Positions 43,582 through 52,632 of a DNA stretch of 64,000 nucleotides are shown here, piece after piece. The position numbers were made by a program, and so were the translations under genes. The notes beneath the pieces were generated by a model. It was given only the letters and a program-made list of their open reading frames with translations, made no database searches and had not been told where the DNA came from. Every line of letters starts with the position of its first letter. Position 1 is the stretch's first letter. Source of the DNA: Algoriphagus marinus (GTDB lineage Bacteria; Bacteroidota; Bacteroidia; Cytophagales; Cyclobacteriaceae); assembly GCF_001936475.1 (NCBI RefSeq), contig NZ_MSPQ01000001.1, positions 372,001-436,000 of the forward strand, in the 5' to 3' direction.

Positions 43582-44850
43582 ATGAAAAGAGATTCACTTG
43601 TTTTTGATCTTATTGCCAAAGAAGAAGACAGACAAAAAAGAGGAATTGAGCTAATTGCCTCAGAAAATTTTACCAGTAAACAAGTAATGGAGGCCGCAGG
43701 GAGCGTCCTGACAAATAAATATGCAGAGGGTCTACCCGGCAAGCGATATTATGGAGGCTGCGAAATAGTAGATGAAATTGAGCAACTGGCGATAGATCGT
43801 GCCAAGAAACTTTTCGGTGCGACTTGGGCCAATGTTCAGCCTCATTCTGGAGCGCAGGCTAATGCCGCCGTTTTTCTTGCATGCCTTAAGCCTGGGGATT
43901 CAATTTTAGGTTTTGATTTGTCGCATGGTGGTCACTTGACCCATGGTTCGCCAGTGAATTTCTCAGGAAAGCTTTATGATCCGCATTTCTACGGAGTTGA
44001 GGAAGAGACTGGAGTGATCGATTATGATAAAGTTGAAGCAAAAGCACTTGAAGTCAATCCGAAACTTTTGATTTGTGGGGCATCAGCCTACAGCAGGGAT
44101 TGGGATTACGAGCGATTGAGAGACATTGCTGATCAAGTAGGAGCAATTTTATTGGCCGATATCTCGCATCCATCAGGATTGATCGCTAAGGGGCTTTTAA
44201 ATGATCCTCTGGAGTATTGCCATATTGTTACGACAACTACTCACAAAACCCTAAGGGGGCCAAGAGGCGGTCTAATAATGATGCGTGAGGACTTTGATAA
44301 TCCATTTGGAATCACCAACCCGAAAGGCGAACTGAGAAAAATGTCTGCACTACTTGACGGAGGTGTTTTCCCTGGAACTCAAGGCGGACCTTTGGAGCAT
44401 ATTATTGCTGCTAAAGCGATTGCATTTGAAGAATGTCTTTCTGATGAATACATGCATTATATCCTTCAAGTGAAAAAGAATGCATCCATTATGGCAGATG
44501 AGTTCGTAAGTAGGGGATATAAACTCATCTCTGGAGGAACAGACAATCATTTGATGCTAATCGATCTTCGAAATAAAGACCTTACTGGAAAAATTGCAGA
44601 GGAAACGCTCGGGAAAGTGGACATTACGATCAATAAAAACATGGTTCCATTTGATACCAAGTCTCCTTTTGTAACTTCTGGAATGAGAATAGGTACCCCA
44701 GCGGTAACCACCCGTGGACTCAAAGAAGATGACATGAAAAAAATCGTAGATATGATTGATCGAGCACTGATTAATCATGATAACGATGCCGAACTGGCAA
44801 AAATCAAAAGTGAGGTAAACTCCTGGATGATTCAATTTCCACTTTATTAA
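43582..44850 (+). CDS. glyA: Serine hydroxymethyltransferase
   Basis: GlyA interconverts serine and glycine, supplying one-carbon units, with PLP. The PLP lysine is Lys222 in [29 protein letters not shown] and the [17 protein letters not shown] segment, which carries Bacteroidota-type changes near the folate site, agree with the family. I start at ATG 43582 ([15 protein letters not shown]), which matches the usual N-terminus; the frame opens earlier at a TTG. The product is 422 residues. tatC follows by 16 bases and then rpiB by 20. Confidence 0.97.
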   Translation: MKRDSLVFDLIAKEEDRQKRGIELIASENFTSKQVMEAAGSVLTNKYAEGLPGKRYYGGCEIVDEIEQLAIDRAKKLFGATWANVQPHSGAQANAAVFLACLKPGDSILGFDLSHGGHLTHGSPVNFSGKLYDPHFYGVEEETGVIDYDKVEAKALEVNPKLLICGASAYSRDWDYERLRDIADQVGAILLADISHPSGLIAKGLLNDPLEYCHIVTTTTHKTLRGPRGGLIMMREDFDNPFGITNPKGELRKMSALLDGGVFPGTQGGPLEHIIAAKAIAFEECLSDEYMHYILQVKKNASIMADEFVSRGYKLISGGTDNHLMLIDLRNKDLTGKIAEETLGKVDITINKNMVPFDTKSPFVTSGMRIGTPAVTTRGLKEDDMKKIVDMIDRALINHDNDAELAKIKSEVNSWMIQFPLY

Positions 44851-44866
44851 GTAGCATAATTCCAAC

Positions 44867-45721
44867 GTGGCGCTAGACCAATATCAAGAAGAAGAGGAAG
44901 AAGGAGGAATGTCCTTCCTGGACCATTTAGAAGCTTTGCGATGGCATTTGCTTCGCTCCGTTTCTGCCATACTTATTTTCACCGTAATCGCATTCCTTGC
45001 TAAGAGCATCGTATTTGGGATCATTATCTTGGGACCATCTAAGATTGATTTCTTTACCTACAGATGGCTTTGTCAGCTTAGCGATTACGTGGGTGTTCCG
45101 GCACTTTGCATCGATGAGTTGCCGTTTACGATTCAAAGTAGGCAAATGACTGGTCAGTTTTCGATGCACATGACCTCCAGTTTAATGGTTGGTTTCATAG
45201 TGGCTTTCCCATATGTTTTCTGGGAAGTTTGGAAATTTATCAGTCCTGGATTATACGATAAAGAACGGAATGCAGCTCGTGGAGCAGTTTTCTTTGTGAG
45301 TTTGCTTTTTTTCTTAGGAGCGGCATTTGGGTATTTTATCCTTGCCCCGCTATCAATCAACTTCTTGGCAAACTATCAGTTGGATCCTTCGATCCTGAAT
45401 GAATTTGATATCACATCCTATGTCAGTACGCTGACTATGCTGGTAATGGCATCTGCGATAATGTTTCAGTTACCAGTAGTAGTTTATTTCTTGGCGATGT
45501 CAGGGTTAGTGACTTCCGGGATGTTGAGGTCCTATAGAAGACATGCTATAGTTGTCATTTTGATACTTGCTGCAGTTATTACTCCCCCGGATGTAATTAG
45601 TCAGATTTTGATTGCAATGCCAATTTTGGTGCTTTATGAAGCAGGAATCCAAATCGCGAAGCGCTTAGAAAAGAAACGAGCAATCAAGGAAGCAGAAGAT
45701 GATGTTGACGATGCCTTATAA
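44867..45721 (+). CDS. tatC: Sec-independent protein translocase subunit TatC
   Basis: TatC is the substrate-binding core of the Tat system, which exports folded proteins with twin-arginine signals. The 284-residue protein has the six-helix fold with FLDHLEALRWHLLRS (N-terminal signal-recognition segment) and FLGAAFGYF plus PVVVYFLAMSGLV further on. The start is GTG 44867, giving an acidic 14-residue extension (ALDQYQEEEEEGG) before the conserved MSFLDHLEALR; ATG 44909 is a possible alternative. TatA is not adjacent. Confidence 0.96.
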   Translation: MALDQYQEEEEEGGMSFLDHLEALRWHLLRSVSAILIFTVIAFLAKSIVFGIIILGPSKIDFFTYRWLCQLSDYVGVPALCIDELPFTIQSRQMTGQFSMHMTSSLMVGFIVAFPYVFWEVWKFISPGLYDKERNAARGAVFFVSLLFFLGAAFGYFILAPLSINFLANYQLDPSILNEFDITSYVSTLTMLVMASAIMFQLPVVVYFLAMSGLVTSGMLRSYRRHAIVVILILAAVITPPDVISQILIAMPILVLYEAGIQIAKRLEKKRAIKEAEDDVDDAL

Positions 45722-45741
45722 CTTTAAACAGATTTGAAATT

Positions 45742-46179
45742 ATGTCATTGAAAATAGCGATTGGAGGCGACCATGCTGGGTTTGAATACAAAAGCAGAAT
45801 TGTAAAAAAACTTGAATCTCAAGGATATGTTGTTAAGGATTTTGGCCCTTTTTCAGAAGCCTCAGTAGATTATCCAGACTACGTTCACCCACTGAGTAAT
45901 GCCATCGAAAAAGGTGAATTTGATCTGGGCATAGTGATCTGTGGAAGTGGAAATGGTGTCGCAATTACTGCCAATAAGCATCAGGGAATCCGTGCAGCGC
46001 TATGCTGGAATGAGGAATTGGCCGCTTTGGCAAGGCAACACAACAATGCAAATGTATTGGCACTTCCAGCTCGCTTTATTTCCTATGAATTGGCAGAAAA
46101 GCTTGCTGAGATTTTTCTTACTACCGACTTTGAAGGTGGAAGACATCAGAATCGAGTAAATAAAATCGCTTGTTCTTAA
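45742..46179 (+). CDS. rpiB: Ribose-5-phosphate isomerase B
   Basis: RpiB interconverts ribose 5-phosphate and ribulose 5-phosphate in the pentose phosphate pathway. GGDHAGFEYK (N-terminal phosphate/sugar site) and VICGSGNGVAITANKHQGIRAALCWN are the conserved blocks, with the active-site Cys in CGSGNG. The length of 145 residues fits. It is the last gene of the glyA-tatC-rpiB run and is followed by a strong terminator. Confidence 0.95.
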   Translation: MSLKIAIGGDHAGFEYKSRIVKKLESQGYVVKDFGPFSEASVDYPDYVHPLSNAIEKGEFDLGIVICGSGNGVAITANKHQGIRAALCWNEELAALARQHNNANVLALPARFISYELAEKLAEIFLTTDFEGGRHQNRVNKIACS

Positions 46180-46196
46180 TGAACCTTTAAAACTAA

Positions 46197-46233
46197 AGCC
46201 CAAAGAATTTAACCTCTTTGGGCTAATTTTTTT
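46197..46233. terminator. Bidirectional rho-independent terminator
   Basis: A perfect ten-base stem AGCCCAAAGA/TCTTTGGGCT (46197-46206 and 46215-46224) is followed by a run of seven T. It ends rpiB and lies between it and the convergent PAAR gene. Confidence 0.9.
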
Positions 46234-46240
46234 AACCTAT

Positions 46241-46519
46241 TCATCCGATTAAAACAGTAAAGGCACCTGAGTAAATTTCCGCTCCACAGCCTGCTGTATC
46301 TCCCACTCTCAAAGCTGGTTTCCCTCCAATAAATACAGAATTGCTCCCGATGTTAAAATTACTTTCTTTGGGATGAGTTGATGTATCTGTTTGCTCGCAT
46401 AGATGAAGATCCCCAACACTTGCTGCGGGCATACTCTCAATCAATACAGTCGGATTTGCAGGTCCGGCTATGATACCACCATGGGAAGTTTTATCTGATA
46501 ATCGTGCGGCTGGAGGCAT
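46241..46519 (-). CDS. PAAR-repeat spike-tip protein
   Basis: PAAR proteins form the sharp conical tip on a VgrG or gpV-like spike in contractile injection systems. The 92-residue product has the family layout: PPAARLSDKTSHGGIIAGP at the start, ESMPAASVGDLHLC, FIGGKPALRVGD and a final strand. Conserved His and Cys residues fit the zinc site at the tip. It has no C-terminal effector domain. It starts two bases after the VgrG stop, so the two are one transcript. No sheath, tube or baseplate genes are near. Confidence 0.93.
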   Translation of the reverse strand: MPPAARLSDKTSHGGIIAGPANPTVLIESMPAASVGDLHLCEQTDTSTHPKESNFNIGSNSVFIGGKPALRVGDTAGCGAEIYSGAFTVLIG

Positions 46520-46521
46520 TT

Positions 46522-48216
46522 TTAATTGATTTGTACGATTGAACCTTTGACAACTGTCGAACCACTTGAGCTAAGTTCCGCTCCGGCGCTGGCTTTTAGC
46601 TCAAGATTTGCAGTGCTAGCTGCTTCGATGTTTGTACCAGTTAGCTTTAAGTCTCCAGCGGCCTTTAGATGGAGATCTTTAATGCTTTCCAAAGAAATTC
46701 CATCTTGATCTAAGGCTATTTTATTTCCCAGAGAATCCTCGATCTGAATTTGATCTTCATCCGAGAGTTTTATTTTAGAACCTCCTTGAGTTTCGATAAG
46801 AATGGATTTTTCATCGTCATCAAAAATAAGCTTAAGCTTATTTTTCGTCAGAATTCCTTTTAGATTATTATCGTCCGACTCTGGGAAGGGAGCTGGATTT
46901 TCACCACTGTGAAGAGCTCCAAGAATTATTGGATTTTTATAACCTCCATCTAGGAAAGAGACAACTACTTCATCACCAATTTCCGGAAGGAAATGCAAAC
47001 CTCTAAGGTTCCCAGCATCTGGAAGGCACACTCTAGCCCATACTCCTTCAGCTTCAGAATCCATAAGTGGTAATTTGATTTTTATTCTGTTTTGTTGCAA
47101 TGGATCACCTTCTAATGCCCCTACAATTCCAATTTGAAGGCCAGAAAATATTCTCTGATTTGACTCCTCGACCGATTGATTTGGAATGCCAATCTCTAAT
47201 TTTGTGATCCAATGCCCATTGGAAATGAGATGAGAAACTCCTGAAACCAGAGCATTTCCACTCAGACGGTTACCGAAGTTCATCAGCTCAACAAGATCTC
47301 CGACATTAATATCGGCTGAACCGGCAATTTTTATATTTCCCTTTGCAACAGATAATATAGACTCAGCAAGCTTATTCTGCAACGCAGTGGACATTTCCTG
47401 GATTGAGTCATATTGATTTTCCAAGAGTTCAAAATTTGGAAGCGCTATACTTTCTGCAAGTTCTTTCAGCAAAATATCACTCAATTGAAAATCCACTTCT
47501 TCGATACTTTGATTTTGGTAATTCCAAACCTTCCCAATTACACTTTTGTGAATTGAGCTGGCATCTATTTGCAGGCTGTAAGCCTCCGCTTTGTTTTTAG
47601 TCAATTTATGGGCTGGATTTCCTACAAGTGTCAATCGCTTTAGAGTGAGTTTTCCTGATTTCAAAATCACATAGCAGCCATTTTTTTTTGCAATTTTTAG
47701 GATGAAATTCCAATCTGAGCAATTAGGCTGAATTAGACTATGTGGAGTTGATGTTAAGTTTTCAATCTCAACTGTCAATTCGGGATAGTGACTAATCACT
47801 GCAGAGACTATCTCAGAGTCACTCATATTATTAAAAATGGAGGCCTTTTCGGTACTATTCAATACGAAAGCAGGATCTTGAAGCTCTAGGATCAGTACAT
47901 TTCCGCTTTCAGTTTGTTTGACTGTTTGTGATAGTATGATCCCGGAAAATATTTCTTTTTCTTCTCTCGTATATCCTGCGCTTATTTTTAGCTCAACTCC
48001 AGGCAAAAAATCCAAAGAATCGCACCACTGGAAATCAGGATCTGCCAATTCTATGGAGGCAGTAGAAATTTGATTTAAGGTCTGATTAATTGTCAACTTT
48101 ATGAGCTGTACTTTTTTGGAAATCAAGGATCCATTTGCCAAGACAGAAATAGAAAGAATTCGATCTGACGGTTTGACTGAAGGTCTTTGAGCTAAAATTG
48201 ATCTTTTCTTGGTCAT
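46522..48216 (-). CDS. VgrG/gpV-like spike protein of a contractile injection system
   Basis: The 564-residue product has three parts: a gp27/GpD-like domain (about 20-350), a gp5-type OB fold (about 362-435; GIVGALEGDPLQQNRIKIK, WARVCLPDAGNLRG, FLPEIGDEVVVSFLDGG), and a C-terminal beta-helix (about 450-564; GILTKNKLKLIFDDDEKSIL, then short repeats rich in Ser and Asp). It lacks a C-terminal effector extension. Homologues serve type VI secretion (subtype iii in Bacteroidota) and extracellular injection systems such as AlgoCIS-like particles. Only the PAAR partner is adjacent, so the rest of the machine is encoded elsewhere or absent. Identity as a spike is firm; the system type is not. Confidence 0.92.
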   Translation of the reverse strand: MTKKRSILAQRPSVKPSDRILSISVLANGSLISKKVQLIKLTINQTLNQISTASIELADPDFQWCDSLDFLPGVELKISAGYTREEKEIFSGIILSQTVKQTESGNVLILELQDPAFVLNSTEKASIFNNMSDSEIVSAVISHYPELTVEIENLTSTPHSLIQPNCSDWNFILKIAKKNGCYVILKSGKLTLKRLTLVGNPAHKLTKNKAEAYSLQIDASSIHKSVIGKVWNYQNQSIEEVDFQLSDILLKELAESIALPNFELLENQYDSIQEMSTALQNKLAESILSVAKGNIKIAGSADINVGDLVELMNFGNRLSGNALVSGVSHLISNGHWITKLEIGIPNQSVEESNQRIFSGLQIGIVGALEGDPLQQNRIKIKLPLMDSEAEGVWARVCLPDAGNLRGLHFLPEIGDEVVVSFLDGGYKNPIILGALHSGENPAPFPESDDNNLKGILTKNKLKLIFDDDEKSILIETQGGSKIKLSDEDQIQIEDSLGNKIALDQDGISLESIKDLHLKAAGDLKLTGTNIEAASTANLELKASAGAELSSSGSTVVKGSIVQIN

Positions 48217-48342
48217 AGTAAATCTGTAAAAAGTGTATAGAAAAACAATATGCTAATCGAGTGATTGGTCAAATCACTAAATAAAGTATTGCATATATTC
48301 CTGATAACCAAGACTTGCAGGGAAAATCAAAAAAAGGGAAGC

Positions 48343-49722
48343 TTATTTTTTCAATTCAAAAACCCCGGGCTTTGTTGCTTGATAATCCTTTTGGAGGGAG
48401 GGAAACTGCTCTAAGAGTGCTTTAAAATCACCGTTTGGATCTAAAACCTGCGAAGCCTTTTGGATTTGAAGCAATTGATAGATTCTTGCTTTTTCGGGTA
48501 GTCCACGTTCTTTTTCAAGATAGATCTTGCTCAATTCATAGTTTAAAAAAGGTCCACCAAGGGAAGATTTTTGGAAAGGAGTCAAATCATTTCCCATGAT
48601 CATCAATGAAGGGCTGTAGCTTTCCTGAGTTTCCTGGATCAGATAGTTCTGGCTACTGAAGTTTTGCCAATACCACCAGCAAGCGATAGGTAGGCCTATG
48701 GTCAAAAGGTAAAATGAAAGATTAGAGATAAGTCCCCTTCTAAAATTGATAAAGAATTGAGTAATTAAATAAGTGAGTGCTGGGATGAAAATCACTAATT
48801 GATAAGCAGCTTGTCTTTTGATTAATAAGAATTCAAAAGCCGAAAATATCAACCAAAGAATGATAAGTTGCCTTTGTTTTTGTTGGTTTATCGTAGATCC
48901 ACGTAATACCGATGCTATAAAATAACCGATTAGGGCCAATATAATTGGGAAAGCACCTAACATTAGCCAATCAAAAATGCTCTGAAAATTAGTCTTTTCA
49001 GTAAGGAATGAAAGAGGCCAAATTTCTAATGCCTCCTTGAGACCTTCTCTCCAAAAATAAAATACGCCAATCAGTATGATAGGAAGGAAATATCCGATCA
49101 ATGAAAGCATCAGCTGACGAAAGGAAAAGCCGCTGATAGCAATTCCGGTAAAAATCAGATAGGGTAAAAATAGTAAATAATTTGGCTGGAAGCCGGTTGC
49201 AATCCCTGCATATAACCCAATCAATAAGGTTGATTCAGTGGTTTCTTTTTGTAAGACAGTCTGTGAAAACAACTGCCCCAAGGCCAAAATCAAAAAACAA
49301 CTTCCCAAAAGTGCGGGACTCAATGTGACCATGTCAAAGCAGAAATGGAACAAAGCTGCCATGATGATGGCTGGTAAATAGGTGTTTTCCTCAAATGCCC
49401 TAAACTTGATAAGAATAGAATTCCAATACAAAATCTGAAATATGATTAGCGCCCGGCCAATTAAATCATATGCGAGTTGGCTTCTGCCAAACAAAAAATC
49501 CACAACCCTAAAAAATGCCGCAGACAAAGGCCCCGTATTATCGATGATATCCCTGTAAAGTAAAAACCCCTCTCCTACTCGTTCGCCCAGCAATATCCAG
49601 GAGAGCTGCGTCGTCGTAAAAGAAAATGGATTTATCAGAAGGTAAGCCAAAGTCAAAACCAGAAGGTAAATTCCGATTCCGATTAGCCTAAAGGGATCAT
49701 TGACTCTAAAGAAACTTAACAA
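48343..49722 (-). CDS. Polytopic membrane protein, GT-C glycosyltransferase-like
   Basis: The 459-residue product has about ten membrane helices. The first extracytoplasmic loop carries GFLLYRDIIDNTGPLSAAFF, which recalls the Y-R-D-x-W-D-x-x-x-P-L motif of GT-C transferases such as ArnT and PMT relatives. The C-terminal 100 residues are soluble and helical. That would place it as a lipid-linked sugar transferase acting in the periplasm, or as a related protein without activity. Its Asp residues in the loop are spaced as in the family. It is 126 bases upstream of the vgrG gene, with no sign of a shared function. Confidence 0.7.
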   Translation of the reverse strand: MLSFFRVNDPFRLIGIGIYLLVLTLAYLLINPFSFTTTQLSWILLGERVGEGFLLYRDIIDNTGPLSAAFFRVVDFLFGRSQLAYDLIGRALIIFQILYWNSILIKFRAFEENTYLPAIIMAALFHFCFDMVTLSPALLGSCFLILALGQLFSQTVLQKETTESTLLIGLYAGIATGFQPNYLLFLPYLIFTGIAISGFSFRQLMLSLIGYFLPIILIGVFYFWREGLKEALEIWPLSFLTEKTNFQSIFDWLMLGAFPIILALIGYFIASVLRGSTINQQKQRQLIILWLIFSAFEFLLIKRQAAYQLVIFIPALTYLITQFFINFRRGLISNLSFYLLTIGLPIACWWYWQNFSSQNYLIQETQESYSPSLMIMGNDLTPFQKSSLGGPFLNYELSKIYLEKERGLPEKARIYQLLQIQKASQVLDPNGDFKALLEQFPSLQKDYQATKPGVFELKK

Positions 49723-49785
49723 GGTGATTTGAGAAAAGAGATGTGTAGGTTTTACCCGAAATTAATTCATGCCCAACTATTTCGC

Positions 49786-49793
49786 TAAATTTG
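49786..49793 (+). promoter_or_regulatory. -7 promoter box (TAAATTTG) of rbfA
   Basis: An exact TAnnTTTG match, 17 bases before the ATG. A leader of about ten bases is predicted. Confidence 0.5.
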
Positions 49794-49810
49794 TACCATA
49801 AATACTTGAG

Positions 49811-50191
49811 ATGGAAAGTAAAAGACAACAAAAACATGCAAAATTACTCCAAAAGGAGCTTGGAGATATTTTTCAAAAGGATGCAAAGCACCTGATCGGA
49901 AGGTCAATGGTTACGATTACTCGAGTGATGGTAAGTCCAGATTTGGGTTTTGCTAAGGTTTACCTAAGCATATTGATCACTGATCCAAAGGCGACCTATG
50001 AGCTCATCAATGAACATAAAAAGGAAATTCGTCATACGCTAGCTAAGCGAATTGGGAAATCTGTACGAATAATTCCTGAGATTGCCTTCTTTTTGGATGA
50101 CTCTGCCTCCTATGCACAGCATATGGATAAAGTTATTTCTGATCTAAATATTCCTCCAGCTCCGGAGGAAGAAGAGGAAGACGAAGATTAA
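49811..50191 (+). CDS. rbfA: 30S ribosome-binding factor A
   Basis: RbfA binds the 30S subunit late in assembly and aids 16S rRNA maturation and cold growth. The KH-like fold is visible: RQQKHAKLLQKELGDIF (helix 1), VTITRVMVSPDLGFAKVYLS, and RIIPEIAFFLDDSASYAQHMDKVI. The C-terminal tail is acidic. Length (126) is typical. It starts a run with the permease gene 12 bases downstream. Confidence 0.95.
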   Translation: MESKRQQKHAKLLQKELGDIFQKDAKHLIGRSMVTITRVMVSPDLGFAKVYLSILITDPKATYELINEHKKEIRHTLAKRIGKSVRIIPEIAFFLDDSASYAQHMDKVISDLNIPPAPEEEEEDED

Positions 50192-50203
50192 ATTCCTATT
50201 CCA

Positions 50204-51430
50204 TTGAATCTTAGCTTTTTCATAGCCTCAAGGTACTTTCGCAGCAAAAAGAAGCGAAACTTCATAACCATTCTCTCTACCATTTCCATTATTGGAGTGG
50301 CAGTAGGGACCATGGCTTTGGTTATTGTCATGTCTGTTTTTAATGGTTTGGAGGATTTGATTCGAGGTCTTTTTGCAAGTTTTGATGCGGAGCTTAAAAT
50401 AGAAGCTGCTCAAGGAAAAAGTTTTCTGACCAGTGAAGAATGGCTGGAGAGTATCCGAGATCTGGAAGGAGTCGCAATTTTGACTGAAGTCATCGAAGAC
50501 AATGCCTTGCTTGATTACAATGGAAATCAGATGATTGGGAGAGTTAAGGGAGTTTCTGATAACTTTTTGGAGCAGGGAAGATTTTCCCGAGGGTATTTCT
50601 GGGGGGATACTACGCTGGGAACCGCGATTCGTCCAGCGGCTATTTTAGGAAGGGGTGTAGGATTCTTCTTGTCAGTAAATCTGGATAATATTAATGTCCC
50701 CCTTAAGGTATTCTATCCAAAAGCCCCAAGGAGTGCTGCTACAATAGATCCCAATCAATTGTATTCCTCCGCAGTTCTTGAGCCTGTTGCATATTTCAGC
50801 GTTGAGAGGCAGTTTGATGATCAATATGTTATTGCTCCTCTTTCATTTACAAAGGATTTGTTGAATTATGGGGATAAGCGTACTTCACTTGAGATAAAAG
50901 TTGCCGAAGGGTATTCCATAGGAGAGGTTCAAGAAAGACTAAAAACTCACCTGGGGGAAGATTTTTTGGTGAAAAATACGGACGAGCAGCACGCAGGACT
51001 TCTGCGGACAGTTCAACTGGAAAAATTCTTTGTTTTCTTAACCCTCACTTTCATCCTTGCGATCGCCTCTTTCAATATTTTCTTTTCATTGAGCATGCTA
51101 GCGATTGAGAAGAAAAAAGACATCGCAGTACTCAAGGCAATGGGAGCGCCAGTAAAACTGATCCGAAGAATTTTCCTTAAACAAGGAGCTCTGATTGCAT
51201 TCTCCGGAGCGATAATAGGTTTGCTTTTAGGATATGCAATTTGCTGGGTTCAGCAGACATTTGGATTGGTTTCACTTGGAATTTCCTCTGCAGTAGTTGA
51301 TGCTTATCCTGTGGAGATTATATTTTCTGATTTCATTTGGATTAGTGTGGCGGTCATTTCCATTACACTTGCAGCCTCCTGGAGACCAGCTTATATTGCT
51401 TCTCAGGTGGATACTACCCACGAGCTTTAA
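50204..51430 (+). CDS. LolC/LolE-like ABC transporter permease (FtsX family)
   Basis: The 408-residue product has the LolC/E layout: one N-terminal helix (FITILSTISIIGVAVGTMALVIVMSVFNGL), a periplasmic MacB-PCD-like domain (about 55-270), and three C-terminal helices containing KKKDIAVLKAMGAPVKLIRRIF. In Gram-negative bacteria such permeases extract lipoproteins from the inner membrane for transfer to LolA. The ATPase partner (LolD) is not here. The start is TTG 50204 because no ATG is in frame nearby. Its stop shares TTAA with the convergent TPR gene. Confidence 0.88.
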   Translation: MNLSFFIASRYFRSKKKRNFITILSTISIIGVAVGTMALVIVMSVFNGLEDLIRGLFASFDAELKIEAAQGKSFLTSEEWLESIRDLEGVAILTEVIEDNALLDYNGNQMIGRVKGVSDNFLEQGRFSRGYFWGDTTLGTAIRPAAILGRGVGFFLSVNLDNINVPLKVFYPKAPRSAATIDPNQLYSSAVLEPVAYFSVERQFDDQYVIAPLSFTKDLLNYGDKRTSLEIKVAEGYSIGEVQERLKTHLGEDFLVKNTDEQHAGLLRTVQLEKFFVFLTLTFILAIASFNIFFSLSMLAIEKKKDIAVLKAMGAPVKLIRRIFLKQGALIAFSGAIIGLLLGYAICWVQQTFGLVSLGISSAVVDAYPVEIIFSDFIWISVAVISITLAASWRPAYIASQVDTTHEL

Positions 51431-52629
51431 TCCTCACAGACTTTTTTCCAGACATCAAGTGCCTCTTTCATTCCCAATTCACCAGCCTTTAGAAGTTCGG
51501 GGCAAGCCTCTTCGATTCGTCTCATCCGTTGAAAAGTAATTCCCCGGTGATAATAGCCTGTTGGATTCTCAGGATCATTTGTCACAGTGAGCGTGAAATC
51601 AGCCAATGCTTCCTCGAGTTTTCCACTCAGGTATCTCGCCTGACCCCTAGCTAAATAATAACCTGAATTTAGATTTTCGAAGGAGATGGCTTTTGAATAA
51701 TCTCGTTCTGCTTGCTTCCAATTTTTTTTCGCTGCGTAAATTTTACCTCGATAGTAATATGATTCAGTGTCCATTGAATCTAGTTGAATGGCTTTCCCAA
51801 AATCTTCAATTGCTCCGGTAGAATCCCCATGATTCATTCTGTAAAATCCACGTTGTTTAAAAGTTTGGGAATTGGCAGTCGAATCTGAAATGACCTCATC
51901 CAGCTGAGAAATTAGCTCTTCATCACCTCCATTTTTTACCTGCACCAATCCCTGTTTAGCCGGGAGATGATTTGGATTTAAGGTAAGTGCTTCTTCATAA
52001 TAGGTAATGGCAAGCATATTATCTCCTATTCTAGCGAAAGAGCGACCTTTTTCAGCATAATAATCTGGATTTGAATGATCGTATTCGATTGCAAGATCAA
52101 AGTACGAGAGGGCTAGATCATATTCACCCAATTCAAAACTACAGAGCCCCATGTGGTAATAGGCTTCCGCTGGATTTTCGGATTGTGCTGTCATTACCTG
52201 AGAAAATCCTTGGTCAGCGGCCCCTTTTCGGTAAATGATTCGGGTGGTCTCACCAGGAGGGAATGCTAAAAACGACTCAAAATCTTCAATTCCAGATTGG
52301 TACTGTTTAAGCAAATACCTGACTCTCCCTCGGGCAAAATAAGCTTCTGCATTTTCAGGATCTAGAGAAAGCAAACTGGAAAAATTTATCAAAGCTTCCT
52401 CATAATTTTGGATTTGCTCATAAGCTTGGCCCCTAAGCCAATATCCATCTACATCACTTGGGTTTGTTGCTATCCAGGAATCAAATAGTACAATCGCCTT
52501 TTCCCATTCCTGCCGATTAAATGCATCATATGCCTCATCAAAGAGTTTTCCCCTTGTTTCAACCCCATCTTGGGCAAGTGTGCTAAATGAAATTCCCAGT
52601 AATAAACTTATCGTAATCAATCTTATCAT
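51427..52629 (-). CDS. Exported TPR-repeat protein
   Basis: A signal peptide ends at about residue 19 (GISFSTLAQ), so the protein is exported. At least eight TPR units follow, for example GYWLRGQAYEQIQNYEEAL, AYFARGRVRYLLKQYQSG and SYYYRGKIYAAKKNWKQAE. It starts three bases after the 1209-residue gene, so the two form one operon and the TPR protein may bind the receptor's periplasmic part. The length is 400 residues. Confidence 0.85.
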   Translation of the reverse strand: MIRLITISLLLGISFSTLAQDGVETRGKLFDEAYDAFNRQEWEKAIVLFDSWIATNPSDVDGYWLRGQAYEQIQNYEEALINFSSLLSLDPENAEAYFARGRVRYLLKQYQSGIEDFESFLAFPPGETTRIIYRKGAADQGFSQVMTAQSENPAEAYYHMGLCSFELGEYDLALSYFDLAIEYDHSNPDYYAEKGRSFARIGDNMLAITYYEEALTLNPNHLPAKQGLVQVKNGGDEELISQLDEVISDSTANSQTFKQRGFYRMNHGDSTGAIEDFGKAIQLDSMDTESYYYRGKIYAAKKNWKQAERDYSKAISFENLNSGYYLARGQARYLSGKLEEALADFTLTVTNDPENPTGYYHRGITFQRMRRIEEACPELLKAGELGMKEALDVWKKVCED

Positions 52630-52632
52630 AAA

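Noticed and set aside
46241-48216. A complete type VI secretion locus or eCIS locus
   Set aside because: Only the spike and tip are present; no tube, sheath, baseplate, ATPase or membrane-complex gene was found in the window.
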